Shown here piece after piece: positions 1 through 9,943 of a stretch of DNA of 64,000 nucleotides. The stretch comes from Lunularia cruciata (taxonomy: Eukaryota; Streptophyta; Marchantiopsida; Lunulariales; Lunulariaceae), in assembly GCA_948567375.1 (NCBI GenBank), contig OX419756.1:40934333-40998332 (forward strand), written 5' to 3'. The notes below the pieces were generated by a model, which did no database searches, had not been told where the DNA came from, and saw only the letters and a list, made by a program, of their open reading frames with translations. The position numbers and the translations under genes were made by a program. Every line of letters starts with the position of its first letter. Positions within the stretch are counted from its first letter, which is position 1.

Positions 1-264
1 ACTTGAGTTACTCCAATAATTAGTTACTTTGGTGCGTAACTATTTCACAAGTATATAAACAAGGGATGAGGAGGTACTCATCATCCTTTCATTTTGCAAC
101 TATCTCTCTCTCATTGAGTTCTCTAGTGAACAATATCTTGAGTCTTGGAGTGTTAGCCTTGGAGGAGTTTGATGGAGTTGGGGTTCCTTGCCTTCTTAGT
201 CCATGGTGCGCTACCATAATAGCCATCAGAGGTTCATCTTGAGTGAGAGACAGGCCGGCTCACA
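1..264 (+). repeat. LTR of gypsy family A, partial (right end)
   Basis: The stretch ends in GGCCGGCTCACA and matches, in reverse complement, the first 270 bases or so of the LTRs at 24197-24901 and 31329-32007. Its left part lies outside the window. It reads in the orientation TGTAAC...CTCACA. It abuts a family-B gypsy fragment at 265, so it may be a solo LTR or one end of an A element inserted into B. The other target-site copy cannot be seen. Confidence 0.85.
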
Positions 265-657
265 GGCTCCACTCCAAGCTTGTTGCACCAACTGATTTGC
301 AGGCTACTACAATGCCTCCTTTGAACTCTACAAAGGAACATCCAAGATGGATGGAACAATTGCACTCGTACTCCAAATCCAAGTGATTCCCTCTGGTATT
401 AGAGTATCCTTTGCATGGGCATTCCCCCCACAACAAATCACTAGGCCAAGTAATAGAACCAATGAAAGCTGAAATTAATGTTGCCATGGTTCCGGATTGT
501 GGTCAACCAAGACTACCACTACTAAAGCATATAGGTAGACAACATACCCATCCGTCACTTGACTGCCAACCTGGTCTATAGGAAGTTTTCTCCTCCCAAT
601 AGTCAATATTGAAACCCATGGGTACAAAATTGCTCCCCCAACTAACACATCATACAA
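265..657 (-). pseudogene. Family B protease / pre-RT region, broken
   Basis: Short minus-strand frames encode segments such as DVLVGGAILYPWVSILTIG. This resembles the end of a retroelement aspartic protease (a hydrophobic stretch followed by a conserved LYP block) leading to the linker before reverse transcriptase. The position, downstream of the gag zinc knuckle in the element's own direction, fits. No intact D-[ST]-G active site was identified in the visible part. The region is cut at 264/265 by an A-family LTR. Assignment rests on position plus weak similarity. Confidence 0.45.
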
Positions 658-1479
658 CTTAATTACGGTCGTAATGGCCTAAGCTCTCACCATAGAGTTT
701 TTAGTAGGATGATCAAGCTGAATCTGAACAACAAGCTCTCCACATGTGATGTACTATGTAGAACCACCCCCTAGAGATGTATGGATCTGAAATTGACACC
801 TCTCTACATTGATCTTCCGCAATTCTAGATCAACAATTGCAACCTTCCCAACATAAGGGGCTACGCACTGGAGTCTAGCAAGACCGTCTATGGTGTATAG
901 ACCTTCCTTGAAGGTCCCAAATGAAAAATCCCCTTCTATTTATCCAATAGGACAACCCTAGGTATAAACCATGCTTGCTCAAAGGCCAATCTAGTTGGTA
1001 ACTCCTCCAATCTAGCCGCTACTACTTCCCATAAACCACTAATTGTTGAGTAGATTCCATGCTCCTCTACCAAATAAGCTCCACTATCAACCATCTTTGA
1101 TGAGTAGTAGGAACCACATCATCCCTACTATCACAAAGCTTGGCAGCCAACCAAAACACTAGGGTTGGGTCAACTCCCAATGTACATATGTCATTGGTTG
1201 AGAATAATAGAAAGTGCATAATCAGTTGAGCCACCCCCAACATTGTGCTAGACTTAGTTTGTGTAGTAGTAGGCGGTTGACTAGTAGGTAGTCTATCTTG
1301 CACTCCATCACCACCTACCATACATGCACTAAGACGTGTAGGAGCCATGGATGTTCTCTATCGTGCCTTGGAGAGTGTAAAAGACTAGGGTAGTGTGACA
1401 TCTTTACCAACCTCTCCTCTTTGTGGGTCCAACTCCACTTATGCTCCTCTAGAGCACGTAATGCACTCCTAGTCAATGT

Positions 1480-3043
1480 GGCAGATGCATCCATTTATGC
1501 TACTCCGCACATGAAATCTAAGACATCTCTATCACCCATATATGAAGTGGAAGCCTCAACACCCAAATTTGATCTCCTCTGAGCTATGGCCATGCTAGCC
1601 AATCTATGCTCCAACTGCTCAATTCAAGTAGCCATGGCTGTATCAAAAGTAAGGGCAAGTACTGCACCTCTACTAGGTGTGGATCCTCCACCACCACCTC
1701 TACCACCTCGTCCTCCATGACTTGGAGCTCCTCTACCACCTGCCATAGCAACTCTACCATTCCGTAACTCTAGATGTAGGTTAAAGCATTGGTCATTGAT
1801 GTGACCAAATTTATGGCAATGCTTACATTGTCTTTGTGTTGGCTATGATGCTCCAAAGGTATTAGGTCCATTGCCTTGAGTGCATTCTCTCTTGTGATGA
1901 GATCCACCCCAAGTCCAACAAGCAACACCACCACTCACTGTCTGTTATTGACCTAAAAATGAACTGTCTGGCCACACTAGGCCCTCCACTCACTCCATAG
2001 GATCTAGGCTGTCCATCCATGTCCTTGGAAACCGACATGGCATGGTGCACATTGCTACACTCTATGGATGAGGTCTTCCTACCAAATCTAAATGTCACCA
2101 CTCTCCCCTCCACCATGTTGGGCTCAATACGCTCAGCCAAACCAAAGACCACCACCAAAGTAGGTAAAGTAGCTTGCAACAACGTAACATCACAAACTCT
2201 ACATCACAACTCCTTGTCCAATATCCCATACTAAACTTGGATGCCTGGGCCTCAATAACTCCTTGAGTAAAACTGATCAACCATCTCATCCAAGCCTGTG
2301 CCTTGTATAGGCTCTCTCCAGCCTTTGGTTGGAACTCCTGCAAGCTCCTCAACTTGTCAATCCGCACTCCCTAGTAGTTCTACCTCAAACACTAGAAGAA
2401 CTCCACCATGGGATTAAACCCTAATACTATACCACCTCCTTTAGTAGTACCTCCACTTGTAGTAGCACCATCTACAAGAGATCTACCAATGCTATTAGAG
2501 CTAGAACTTGTGGGTATTGCCAATCTACCCTAGAAATTGAGCTTGAAGCAATGGAGATATAATTTGGAGACCAATATTGTCTCCATAGCTTAATCTCCTC
2601 AAAATGAGCTCTCTTGAAGCATGTTATTCATCCATCAATGGATCCTCCCAGTGTTGAAACAAACTCTTCCATGCCATGAAGGGTGTGAATAAAGTTGAGT
2701 TCTGCATCTCTTGCAGATCATACCAACTATCAAACTCCTAAATGAAGTTATCCAACTCAATGGTACCTATTGTACCAAGGTAACACTTGGGACCTTTGGA
2801 GGCCCCATAATTCTTGTACATGCTCCACAATAACAGAGCAAACACACCAAGTGCCCTCTCAACTAAATCAACTCCTGTGTCAAACTCCGACTTAGAGTCA
2901 ATCTCTTCCCTCATTGGGACCTTAGATACATGATGATAACAAGCACCACTCCGAGTAAAACCACTATGTACTACAATACTATCTCCTTTGGAATCCCCAA
3001 AGAACTCTATTGTGAAAAAGTAACCAAGAATTGCACCCCGCAC
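1480..3043 (-). pseudogene. gag: Family B gag with CCHC zinc knuckle, broken
   Basis: Several minus-strand frames correspond to the capsid region, and the same blocks recur at 32249-32569 and 32768-33079 in copy 2 (for example SGFTRSGA, MREEIDSK, KLRSLQEFQ.KAG). A nucleocapsid zinc knuckle of form C-x2-C-x4-H-x4-C is encoded at 1786-1827, followed by a Gly/Arg-rich tract at about 1680-1760 that is typical of RNA-binding tails. Frameshifts and stops break the frame repeatedly. The knuckle is what identifies this as gag; the rest is assigned by homology to copy 2. Confidence 0.75.
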
Positions 3044-3148
3044 TTAGAACCATTGTAAGTACTCCACCAAGTGCCAACACCACCAACTAAATATAACCAA
3101 CTAGTGTAGCTCTAACTACGACAACTACACTAGGGGAAAGGGCAACTC

Positions 3149-3608
3149 TTAGTTCCTACACCCAATTTCCCCTTGACCTCACTTCTTTGATGTAATCAAT
3201 TTGTTTACACAACTTAAATCACAGTCAATCAAATCAATACTTGATCTATCACTCAATAATCTGCCAACAATTGGGCACTAATTATAGTCAAGTCACACCT
3301 ACTCTTGTCCACTATAGCCAAGAACTCAAAGGCTAAACATCAAAGAAGTGAGCTCTTTGGAGTTGCACTTTGAAACTATACCCTCTAGACTTGAGCTAGG
3401 TCTCAAACCCTAACAATCCCATTGACAGCACACCCAATGGTGCAAAAAATGCTAAGTGATAGTAGGCCCAACATGCAGATAGTACCCTCAACATGAAATT
3501 TGCCTGTTGACAAGTAGCTTATGAGTAACTACCAAAATACTCTTGACTACCAACACTACTACTCTAGAGTCCAAGCAATCTAGGCACGACACTACAAATG
3601 GCATGATA
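3149..3608 (-). repeat. Family B LTR, internally deleted
   Basis: Homologous to 34357-34845 and to 21996-22445. The upper end (…GGCATGATA) corresponds to …GGCATGACA in the other copies, so the canonical terminal CA has mutated. The part of the LTR equivalent to 33456-34356 is missing here. Confidence 0.75.
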
Positions 3609-3730
3609 TATGTGGCATCATGAAGGGAATACCCTTTCCAAAGGATCTTGTTCTCCATATGTTGTTGACGGCCTTGTTGAATGTGGCAATACACAATGAT
3701 ACAATCAACTTTGTACTCATGATCATGGAT
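3609..3730 (-). pseudogene. Chromodomain fragment of chromovirus G
   Basis: The translation contains YKVDCI…KILWKGYSLHDAT, the β-strand and aromatic W-K-G-Y core of a retroelement chromodomain, and stops where family B begins, just before the expected W-E-P. The plus-strand homologue at 43711-43890 continues through WEPP. Chromodomains at the end of Ty3/gypsy integrases bind modified histone tails and guide insertion; here the module is truncated and dead. Confidence 0.75.
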
Positions 3731-4142
3731 AGGGACGGAAGGAGGAAGAAGTTGGACATGAGAGGAAAAAGAAGATGGGTTAGGAACAAAGAGTTTCAAC
3801 TTAGAAAAGTAGGAGACAAGGTGGATGCGCATATGACAAGGCAAGGCAAGTCAATAAGCAACAAGAGAGATAATTTGGGTGACATCAAAGGGTCCTATCT
3901 AATTAGAGGTGAGTTTACAAACTTAGGTATCAAGTGGGAGGGGTAGGTTACTAGAAAAGAGCATGACCTTATCACTGACTTGAAAGCACTGACCTTATCA
4001 TGACGATGGTGGTGTACGTTTTGGTTTTGCCAATTCTGAGCAACAAGGTGATGAGATTTGGCTTGTTAGAGGGATTGTGATATGGTGGTCAAGAAGGTGG
4101 AAGTATGAGCGATATGAGATGGAGGAGGAGTAAGAAGGGAAT

Positions 4143-4800
4143 CTAGAACAAGTGGATCTCGGCCAAAATTGAGGAAGAAAGGAGAGAATCCAATGCTTGC
4201 ATGCTTGGAATTACTGTATGCAAACTATGAGTTGTAAGATATTCATCCCAATTGGTATGGTGGATGTTGACAAAGGCACAAAGCATATCCTCCAAGGTGT
4301 AATTTGCACATTCAGTTTGTCCATCAATTTGAGGATGATAGGCCATGGACAAAGCAAGCTTGGTGCCAAGTATTTGGAAGAGTGCTTGCCAAAATTTCCC
4401 AATGAATCAAGGATCATGGTCAAAGATGAGTACACAAGGCATCCCATGATGCTTGAAAACAATAATAAAGTAGATCTATGCCAATGTTGGAGCATTCACA
4501 ATATCAAAGGTTGGTGCCAAATGGATTTGCTTACTAAGCTTATCCACAAACACCACAATTGTTGTATGACCTTACTTTGTCTTGAGAAAGGATGTGATGA
4601 GATCTAAGCTCACGTGTTCCCATCAAGCAGATGGGGAGTGGTTGAAGGAGTCCACTCAATTTCTAGTTGTTGGCCTTGTTGCGTTGGCAACTCTCACATA
4701 ATTGGACAAACTCTCAAACATCTCGTGTCATGTTGGGCCACCACCATTGGCATTAGAGAGTACCCAAGGTCTTGTCTACACCCATGTGACCAATGATTGG
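4143..4800 (-). pseudogene. Chromovirus G integrase core, broken
   Basis: Minus-strand frames carry integrase blocks: a segment equivalent to TMILDSLGNFGKHSSK before the third acidic block, then AYHPQIDGQTECANYTLEDML. The zinc-binding part is seen only as degenerate fragments up to about 4800. The frame shifts several times. The same blocks occur on the plus strand at 35659-36064 in chromovirus D. Confidence 0.7.
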
Positions 4801-5208
4801 TAAGTCATGGGCTTCTTGGAGGCGCACAAGTTAGAGATCACCCTTGGCTAGAACATAAATCCGGTTCTCATAAAATAGAAGGCCTTCCATGAAGAAGAAG
4901 AAGGTGTTGTACTCCTTGTTGCATGCTGCAAGATGACCTTGTACCATCTAAAAGAAAGGACCTTATTGTAAAGCAATCTTAAGCTTGAGTTGGACTTTGG
5001 AGTCAATTGATATTGTTGTAATTGCTGCCATGATAAGAGGAAAAGACTTCAAATCAGGTTGTTGTGATAGGGAATCAAGAATAACATGGAATTGATTGGG
5101 TTTGTACTCAAGTTTGATGTCAAAAAATTGTAGTTGCTACTCCTCTTGATAATGTAGACTCTTCATGTGTTCCAAGTGTAATGTCTACAACAAGGGTTTG
5201 TGATTGGT

Positions 5209-5415
5209 TTACATGATCACTTGTTTTTCCAAGAGATAATACCTCCATACTTTAGTGGCATATAGAATTGCTAATTTTTCCTGATCTCGTGTAGAGTAAT
5301 TCACTTTTGCGGTGTTTAATTGGTGAGACACAAAGACAATAGGATGTAACCCATTTGGGAATTCTTGCTGCAACACCACTCCAGTGGTAAAGTTAGAAGC
5401 ATCAAAGTCAACCAC
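5209..5415 (-). pseudogene. Chromovirus G RNase H fragment
   Basis: The frame begins VDFDASNFTTGVVLQQ, the first conserved block of retroelement RNase H with its catalytic Asp (D-x-S). It continues through FVSHQLNTAKVNYSTRDQEKLA, which contains the conserved acidic residue before an A-I/L-x-x-A block, and ends in WRYYLLEKQVIM. The domain is incomplete downstream. Chromovirus D has the same block at 34856 onward. Confidence 0.75.
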
Positions 5416-5479
5416 ACAAGGTAGTTGAGGATCATATGGTTGAAGAATAGGTCTTCAAGACACCATATGTTTCAACTTC

Positions 5480-6235
5480 TCAAATGTTTACTTCATGCTT
5501 GGCGGTCCATTGAAAGCTTGATTTTTTCCTCAAGAGGTTGGTCAATGGTGTTGCTACATGAGCATAATAGTGGATGAACCATTGGTAAAAACTTGCCAAT
5601 CCATTAAATGTTTGCACCTCTGTGGCATCCTTTAGAGTAGGCCAATGAATAATGGCCTTGATTTTCTCCTCTTCCATCTTGCTTCCTTTTGATGAGATCT
5701 TGTGATCCAAGAAGGTAAATTTTTTTTGTCAAAAGGCACACTTTGACTTCTTGCAATAAAACTTCCATTGATATGGTTGCCTTAAGACTTCCCACACATG
5801 ATTTATGTGTTCTACCTCCATCCGGCTATAGATTAAAAATTCATCCAAGAACACCACCATGTATTGATCTAGTAGTTCATCTAACATTCAATGCATTTGA
5901 TCTATGAAGACTGCTAGAGCATTAATGAGCCCAAAAGGTAGAACTCTCCATTCAAAATGCTCATACGTTATGTGAAAGGCAATCTTTTGCACATCCTTCC
6001 TATCAATTGGGATTTCCCAATAGCCACTATGAAGTTCCAACTTGGAGGAGTATTGTGCTCCACTCAATCGATCAAGCAAGTCATTAATTTGAGGCAAGGG
6101 ATATGCATTCTTCACTATTTGTTTATTGAGCACATGGTATTCAATATAGAAACAAAGTCCTTCATGCTTCTTTGGAACACATAGTACCGGTGCTTCCCAA
6201 GGAGATGTATTATGTTGTATAAAATCCTTCTCCAA
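5480..6235 (-). pseudogene. Chromovirus G reverse transcriptase, broken
   Basis: Between 6235 and 5888 the minus frame shows the RT fingers and palm: SPWEAPVLCVPKK, then a degenerate R-x-x-x-D-Y-R-x-L-N block (FYIEYHVLNKQ), YPLPQINDLLD, a degenerate catalytic block (KLELHSGYWEI), and the PFGL region. The region downstream encodes a degenerate F-L-D-D-type segment and the thumb (about 5880-5480, including FNGLASFYQWFI). Several frameshifts and stops are present, so it is not functional. Confidence 0.75.
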
Positions 6236-6500
6236 TGACTCCGTAAATGTTGTTTACAACTCCTCCAACTCCTTTGGTGAGAGTCAATAGATTGGTTTAC
6301 TCACAAAGTACTCTCTAGCAATGTCTCAATCCTGACGAGCATTCCACGATCAGAGGGTAATCCCTTCAGTAGATCATCTAGAAACATATCCATAAACTCT
6401 TGAACTATTTTATCAACCATTTCTTGATGAGACTCTTGACTCTACTTAGACTCTCCTTGTGCAATTGGCTTGATCCATACTGCAAAAATAAACTTATTGT

Positions 6501-6678
6501 CCTCCAAAGCTTGCTTTATAGTTGCTTCACTTGCATACTTCCTATCTAGGACTTATCTTCCGTCAAAGCTTCTTTTATGGCTGCTTCATTGACAAAGCTC
6601 CCATCTTAGGACTTATATTCCTTCAAAGCTTGCTCTATGTCTGCTTTTTTGACAAATTTTCCATCTTGAGACTAACTA
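6501..6678. repeat. Three direct repeats of about 60 bp
   Basis: Three consecutive units start near 6501, 6560 and 6620. Each contains TCAAAGCTT-like sequence, a (T)CTGCTTC/T block and a TCTTAGGACT-like block. They lie upstream of the RT of chromovirus G in its reading direction, so they probably arose inside the gag-protease linker. Units differ from each other by several bases. Confidence 0.65.
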
Positions 6679-6788
6679 TTCTTAGGTGTCTTACTCAAAG
6701 GTGCAAAACAACCTAATCTGAAATTCTTACCTTGGTGTTGTACTTGAATTTCTTGTCAATTTCAATCATATTAAACCTTATGATGTTT

Positions 6789-7060
6789 TGTGAGCCGGCC
6801 TGTCTCTCACTCAGGATGAACCTCTTATGGCTATTATGGTAGTGCACCATAGACTAAGAAGGCAAGGAACCCCAACTCCATCAAACTCCTCCAAGGTTAA
6901 CACTCCAAGACTCAAGACATTGCTCACTAGAGAACTCAATGAGAGAGAGATAATTTCAAATGAAAGGATGATGAGTACCTCCTCACCTTCGGTTTATATA
7001 CTTGTGAGATAGTTATGCACCAAAGTTACTAATTACCATAGTAACTCAAGTTACTAGACT
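6789..7060 (-). repeat. LTR of gypsy family A, diverged or partial
   Basis: It starts TGTGAGCCGG like the LTRs at 24197 and 31329 and follows them for about 270 bases (…TAACTCAAGTTACTAGACT). It then departs into a different sequence containing a duplicated 46-bp unit. Orientation is opposite to the LTR at 1-264. It is either a truncated LTR or a subfamily variant. Confidence 0.8.
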
Positions 7061-7138
7061 CAAAGTCAAGTAACTAGGCCCAATATCCTGTACAAGTTAC
7101 TAGACTCAAAGTCAAGTAACTAGGCCCAATATCCTGTA
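7043..7138. repeat. Direct repeat, 2 units of about 46 bp
   Basis: The block AAGTTACTAGACTCAAAGTC…AACTAGGCCCAATATCCTGTAC occurs twice in tandem, and a third partial GTAACTAGGCCCAATAT follows at about 7147. It lies at the point where the A-type LTR stops matching its relatives. Confidence 0.8.
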
Positions 7139-7199
7139 CTACTTTGTGTAACTAGGCCCAATATATTTATACCATCATAAGAGAAAAAAATTGAATAGG

Positions 7200-8110
7200 G
7201 CAACCGCATAGAAAACACAAAGGATGGGAAGACCCCATCAAGTTGTACAAGGGTGAGACAAAATATGTAAAATGGGGCTAAGCCCCAATAGAGTCAATAT
7301 GAGAAATCTGCCCTATAGCACCAAAGGTATCCAAGCTATGCAAGTCGTACGATCTACAGACAACTGGAGCATCCAAAGAAGCATTACCTAGTGTGATTTC
7401 TCTCCTATGGATTGCACCAGCCACTGCTCTCTATAGAGCAATGGACACACGTTGTCTAAAATATGCTACAAAGTATGAGAGTGAGAGTAACCTCTTGGTG
7501 CCTAACATGATAAACTCTCACACACTTCTTGACAAAAGTGTCAAACGTCGTGTCCATCGCTCCATATAACTCCAAGGCTAGAGGAACAAAGAAGTGACCT
7601 TGCTGCATGCCCCTATACTTGGAGACCTTCCGAGCTGCTGCTGCACTTGCCGCCCATCTAGGGAGATGGGTAATCGATTACTCCCTTTGAAATTGTATCA
7701 TGCGTAGGGTCCGTAACCACATCTTCTACTGTCACTTGATCATCTCGGACCAAGTATGCACTGACACATGTTGTCTACAAAGCATACAAACGCTCTCTCC
7801 AAGCCAAGTATCCATTCTCTCGTGCCATAGCAAACAATATGTCCTTGTAGCATAATAACTATCCTCTCTCCTCCAAAAGGACATCGTGTCATATGGACCT
7901 CTGTTGCATCTAGTGTAGAACCACACTCACAAATGAGTAATGAACATGCAGATAGGTGGACCAAACCTAAGCAAAATCTCATCATTGTAGAGAAAGTAGT
8001 TGGTGCGAGTTGGAATACCCTAATGCAAAGTCGAGCTAGGATCCAAGAGCCTGCACCCTTGCCAGAGCAAGAGCGAAGAAGTGCTCTAGTAGCTTGAGGA
8101 ATGGACGAGT
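7200..8110 (-). pseudogene. Non-LTR retrotransposon (LINE) RT C-terminal remnant
   Basis: On the minus strand from about 8110, a stretch reads ATRALLRSCSGKGAGSW…, then RFCLGLVHLSACS, then a Cys/His cluster CECGSTLDATEVHMTRCPFG (C-x-C-G…H-x3-C). This is followed, after frameshifts, by FDTFVKKCVRVYH and LTLILCSIF. The order (G-A-G-x-W, R-x-x-L-G-L, Cys/His knuckle, F-G-G) is the pattern I know from the C-terminal part of plant and protist LINE reverse transcriptases. Multiple frameshifts are present. No RT catalytic domain, 5' part or poly(A) tail was identified. Alternative: a captured fragment of another RT-derived gene. Confidence 0.5.
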
Positions 8111-9943
8111 CAACTAAGAGAAGGTAACGTATGTTGATGATGTCGCTCCATCAAAGTAGAGGATAAACCTCTAGTCCAATATGATGATAGTGAAACAAAA
8201 AATAGAAAGAGGAGTATTCTAGAGTTACATGTAATCGATTGGGCTATTTTGTCAAATGGCCCCCAGTTCTTTCCTCTTTAGAGAGAGAGAGAGTCGTAGA
8301 GAATTCTTTAAGCCCATCTTCGAATCAGCGCATGTGTGGAGAAGTTATTGAGGCAAAAATCTTTACTTTCCTTCCGAATATTCATTCATGTGGTCTCTAT
8401 TGGGAACGACGTGATGTATCGACTCTCTTGTTTACTGCTGTCGAAATGCTTGCATGTGTCACGAGTTTTCTTCGCGAAAGCCGTTATGCAAACATGCGGT
8501 CAAGAAACAGATCGAACGCAAATCTATTGACTTGTGTTCGATCTGATCTTGGACTGGACCCACAACTGCTTTGGGTAGGGAATTCTGTTTATTCGTGGGT
8601 TCTATTGTCATGAAGTTCCGTAATTACCAAAGTCGCAAGAGGTGTCGTGTCGTAACCATATTCCATTACATAAGAAATGTCAAAGGGAAGAAAAATGTAC
8701 AGAAATCGTGAATAATTGCTGTGCTTTGTTTGTGCGATATGTGATCGCGGCTCAAGGCCTAAGCCAAACCCGTACAAAACCAAAACTCGTTGTCGTAGTG
8801 ATGATCTCGCGAGGATTATAGACAACCATGTGCTTTCAGTGAGGTGACATACTGCCGGCGCTGCATTTCAATCATTGGCTACAGATCTGATCGATTCGCT
8901 TACAAGAGGAGAATCATATCCTCAGAATCCCTTTTTCCTTCATAGTGATGCTATGGGAACTGCTATTATGGGTAGTGTAGCAAAACTTTTTAGTATTATG
9001 GACAGCTGAAAATGGATGCCGTCCTGACTTTCGTAATTGCTCTGTCGCATACTGTAGGCCACTGGGCTCACTCCATCACTCGTGCCGCTTTTTAAGACGT
9101 CAATGTCATTCTCAGCAGCAGCCAGAAGAGCTGCACTCACGGGAGCCACAGTTCCAACGGCAATAGGGCGGGGCATTGAATACATGCTGGCGAGATACTG
9201 AAGCCAAAATTTGCGCTGCAGTACTGCGGTCAAGGTTCGCTCGCTGGTGTGTCAACTGATTGGTCTGCAGACCACCCGAGTCCATTCAACCAGGAGACAG
9301 CACTTGAGAGTTTCAGAGCACAGCCAGAAAATGATTTATTGAGGCAGACCGAAGACATACGACAAACTCAACTATGACGGTGCCTAAGATGAGTCAATTA
9401 GAATCCTCTCCAACAGAGTGCTTCAGGTTCCAACCAAGCTCTCGACTTACGGTATCCAAACACACATGGCCAAGGACTTGGGAGCGGGAAATATCAGAAG
9501 GTAAAAAGGTGTTCAGTTCCTGCCGAGATGGCTGGCTGCCTAACTCCAGGGCTTTTCGATTCGAAGCATGGAGACAGTAAACAGAACAGACACTTCAATT
9601 GATTCATATATACATCACGAGACCCTGAAATCAAGGTGAAAGACAATACCAACCGCATCTAATGCGCCACTCAAATGAGTGATCTGTCTACAGGGGCCCG
9701 TGGATAATTAAGGAGATTTACAATGGTGAAGAGAGGGGCCCGGGTTTCTAACCCCGTCCTATGTCAAACTCATTGGTAAAGTAGTTCCAATAATGTGCCG
9801 AGTGATTTTACGGCTGGTCTCCTAAAATTCAAAGCAGTGTGAAAAGCACCAGACATATTGCTTGATAATGGACAAAATTTAGAAAGTGATGAGTATCGTT
9901 CCGTGGATCCGTGATAAACATCACCCTGTCTCAAATAATGGTT
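8111..9943. other. Low-copy sequence 3' of the PC-esterase gene; no gene recognised
   Basis: GC content rises compared with the flanking repeats. Reading frames of up to about 125 codons exist but have no recognisable motif. A minus-strand AATAAA lies at 9335-9340, about 600 bases past the stop of the upstream gene, and could be its polyadenylation signal. Other, non-canonical signals are equally possible. Confidence 0.4.

Larger units (their letters stand above)
265..3608 (-). mobile_element. Ty3/gypsy family B remnant, copy 1 (LTR-gag-protease part)
   Basis: Minus-strand order is LTR (3608 down to about 3149), gag (about 3050 to 1480) and a protease-end region (about 700 to 265), then truncation at an A-family LTR. 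It aligns with the second family-B copy at 32008-34845. Copy 1 lacks about 1.15 kb that copy 2 has at 33205-34356, a stretch covering the primer-binding site and the inner part of the LTR. The upper end falls inside a chromodomain coding region of chromovirus G, so B inserted into G. Stops and frameshifts are frequent, so it is not functional. Confidence 0.8.
3609..6788 (-). mobile_element. Ty3/gypsy chromovirus G remnant
   Basis: Reading on the minus strand: reverse transcriptase (about 6240-5480), RNase H (5415-5209), integrase core with the pre-glutamate block AYHPQIDGQTE (about 4352-4143), integrase C-terminal region (about 3950-3750) and a truncated chromodomain (3730-3609). Every domain carries stops and frameshifts. 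It is related to plus-strand chromovirus D (34846-36397 plus 43578-43929); the segment at about 3845-3900 is a direct homologue of D around its interruption site. The lower end is cut by family B. The upper end meets an A-family LTR at 6789. Confidence 0.85.

Noticed and set aside
3620-3946. Plus-strand frame of 108 codons at the B/G junction
   Set aside because: Its minus strand carries the chromodomain and integrase end of chromovirus G.
8239-8613. Plus-strand frame of 124 codons
   Set aside because: No recognisable motif, no plausible context, and composition does not differ from adjacent non-coding sequence.
8940-9233. Minus-strand frame of 97 codons with an Ala-rich middle
   Set aside because: Could be an exon of something, but I recognise no family and see no splice context; not reported as a gene.
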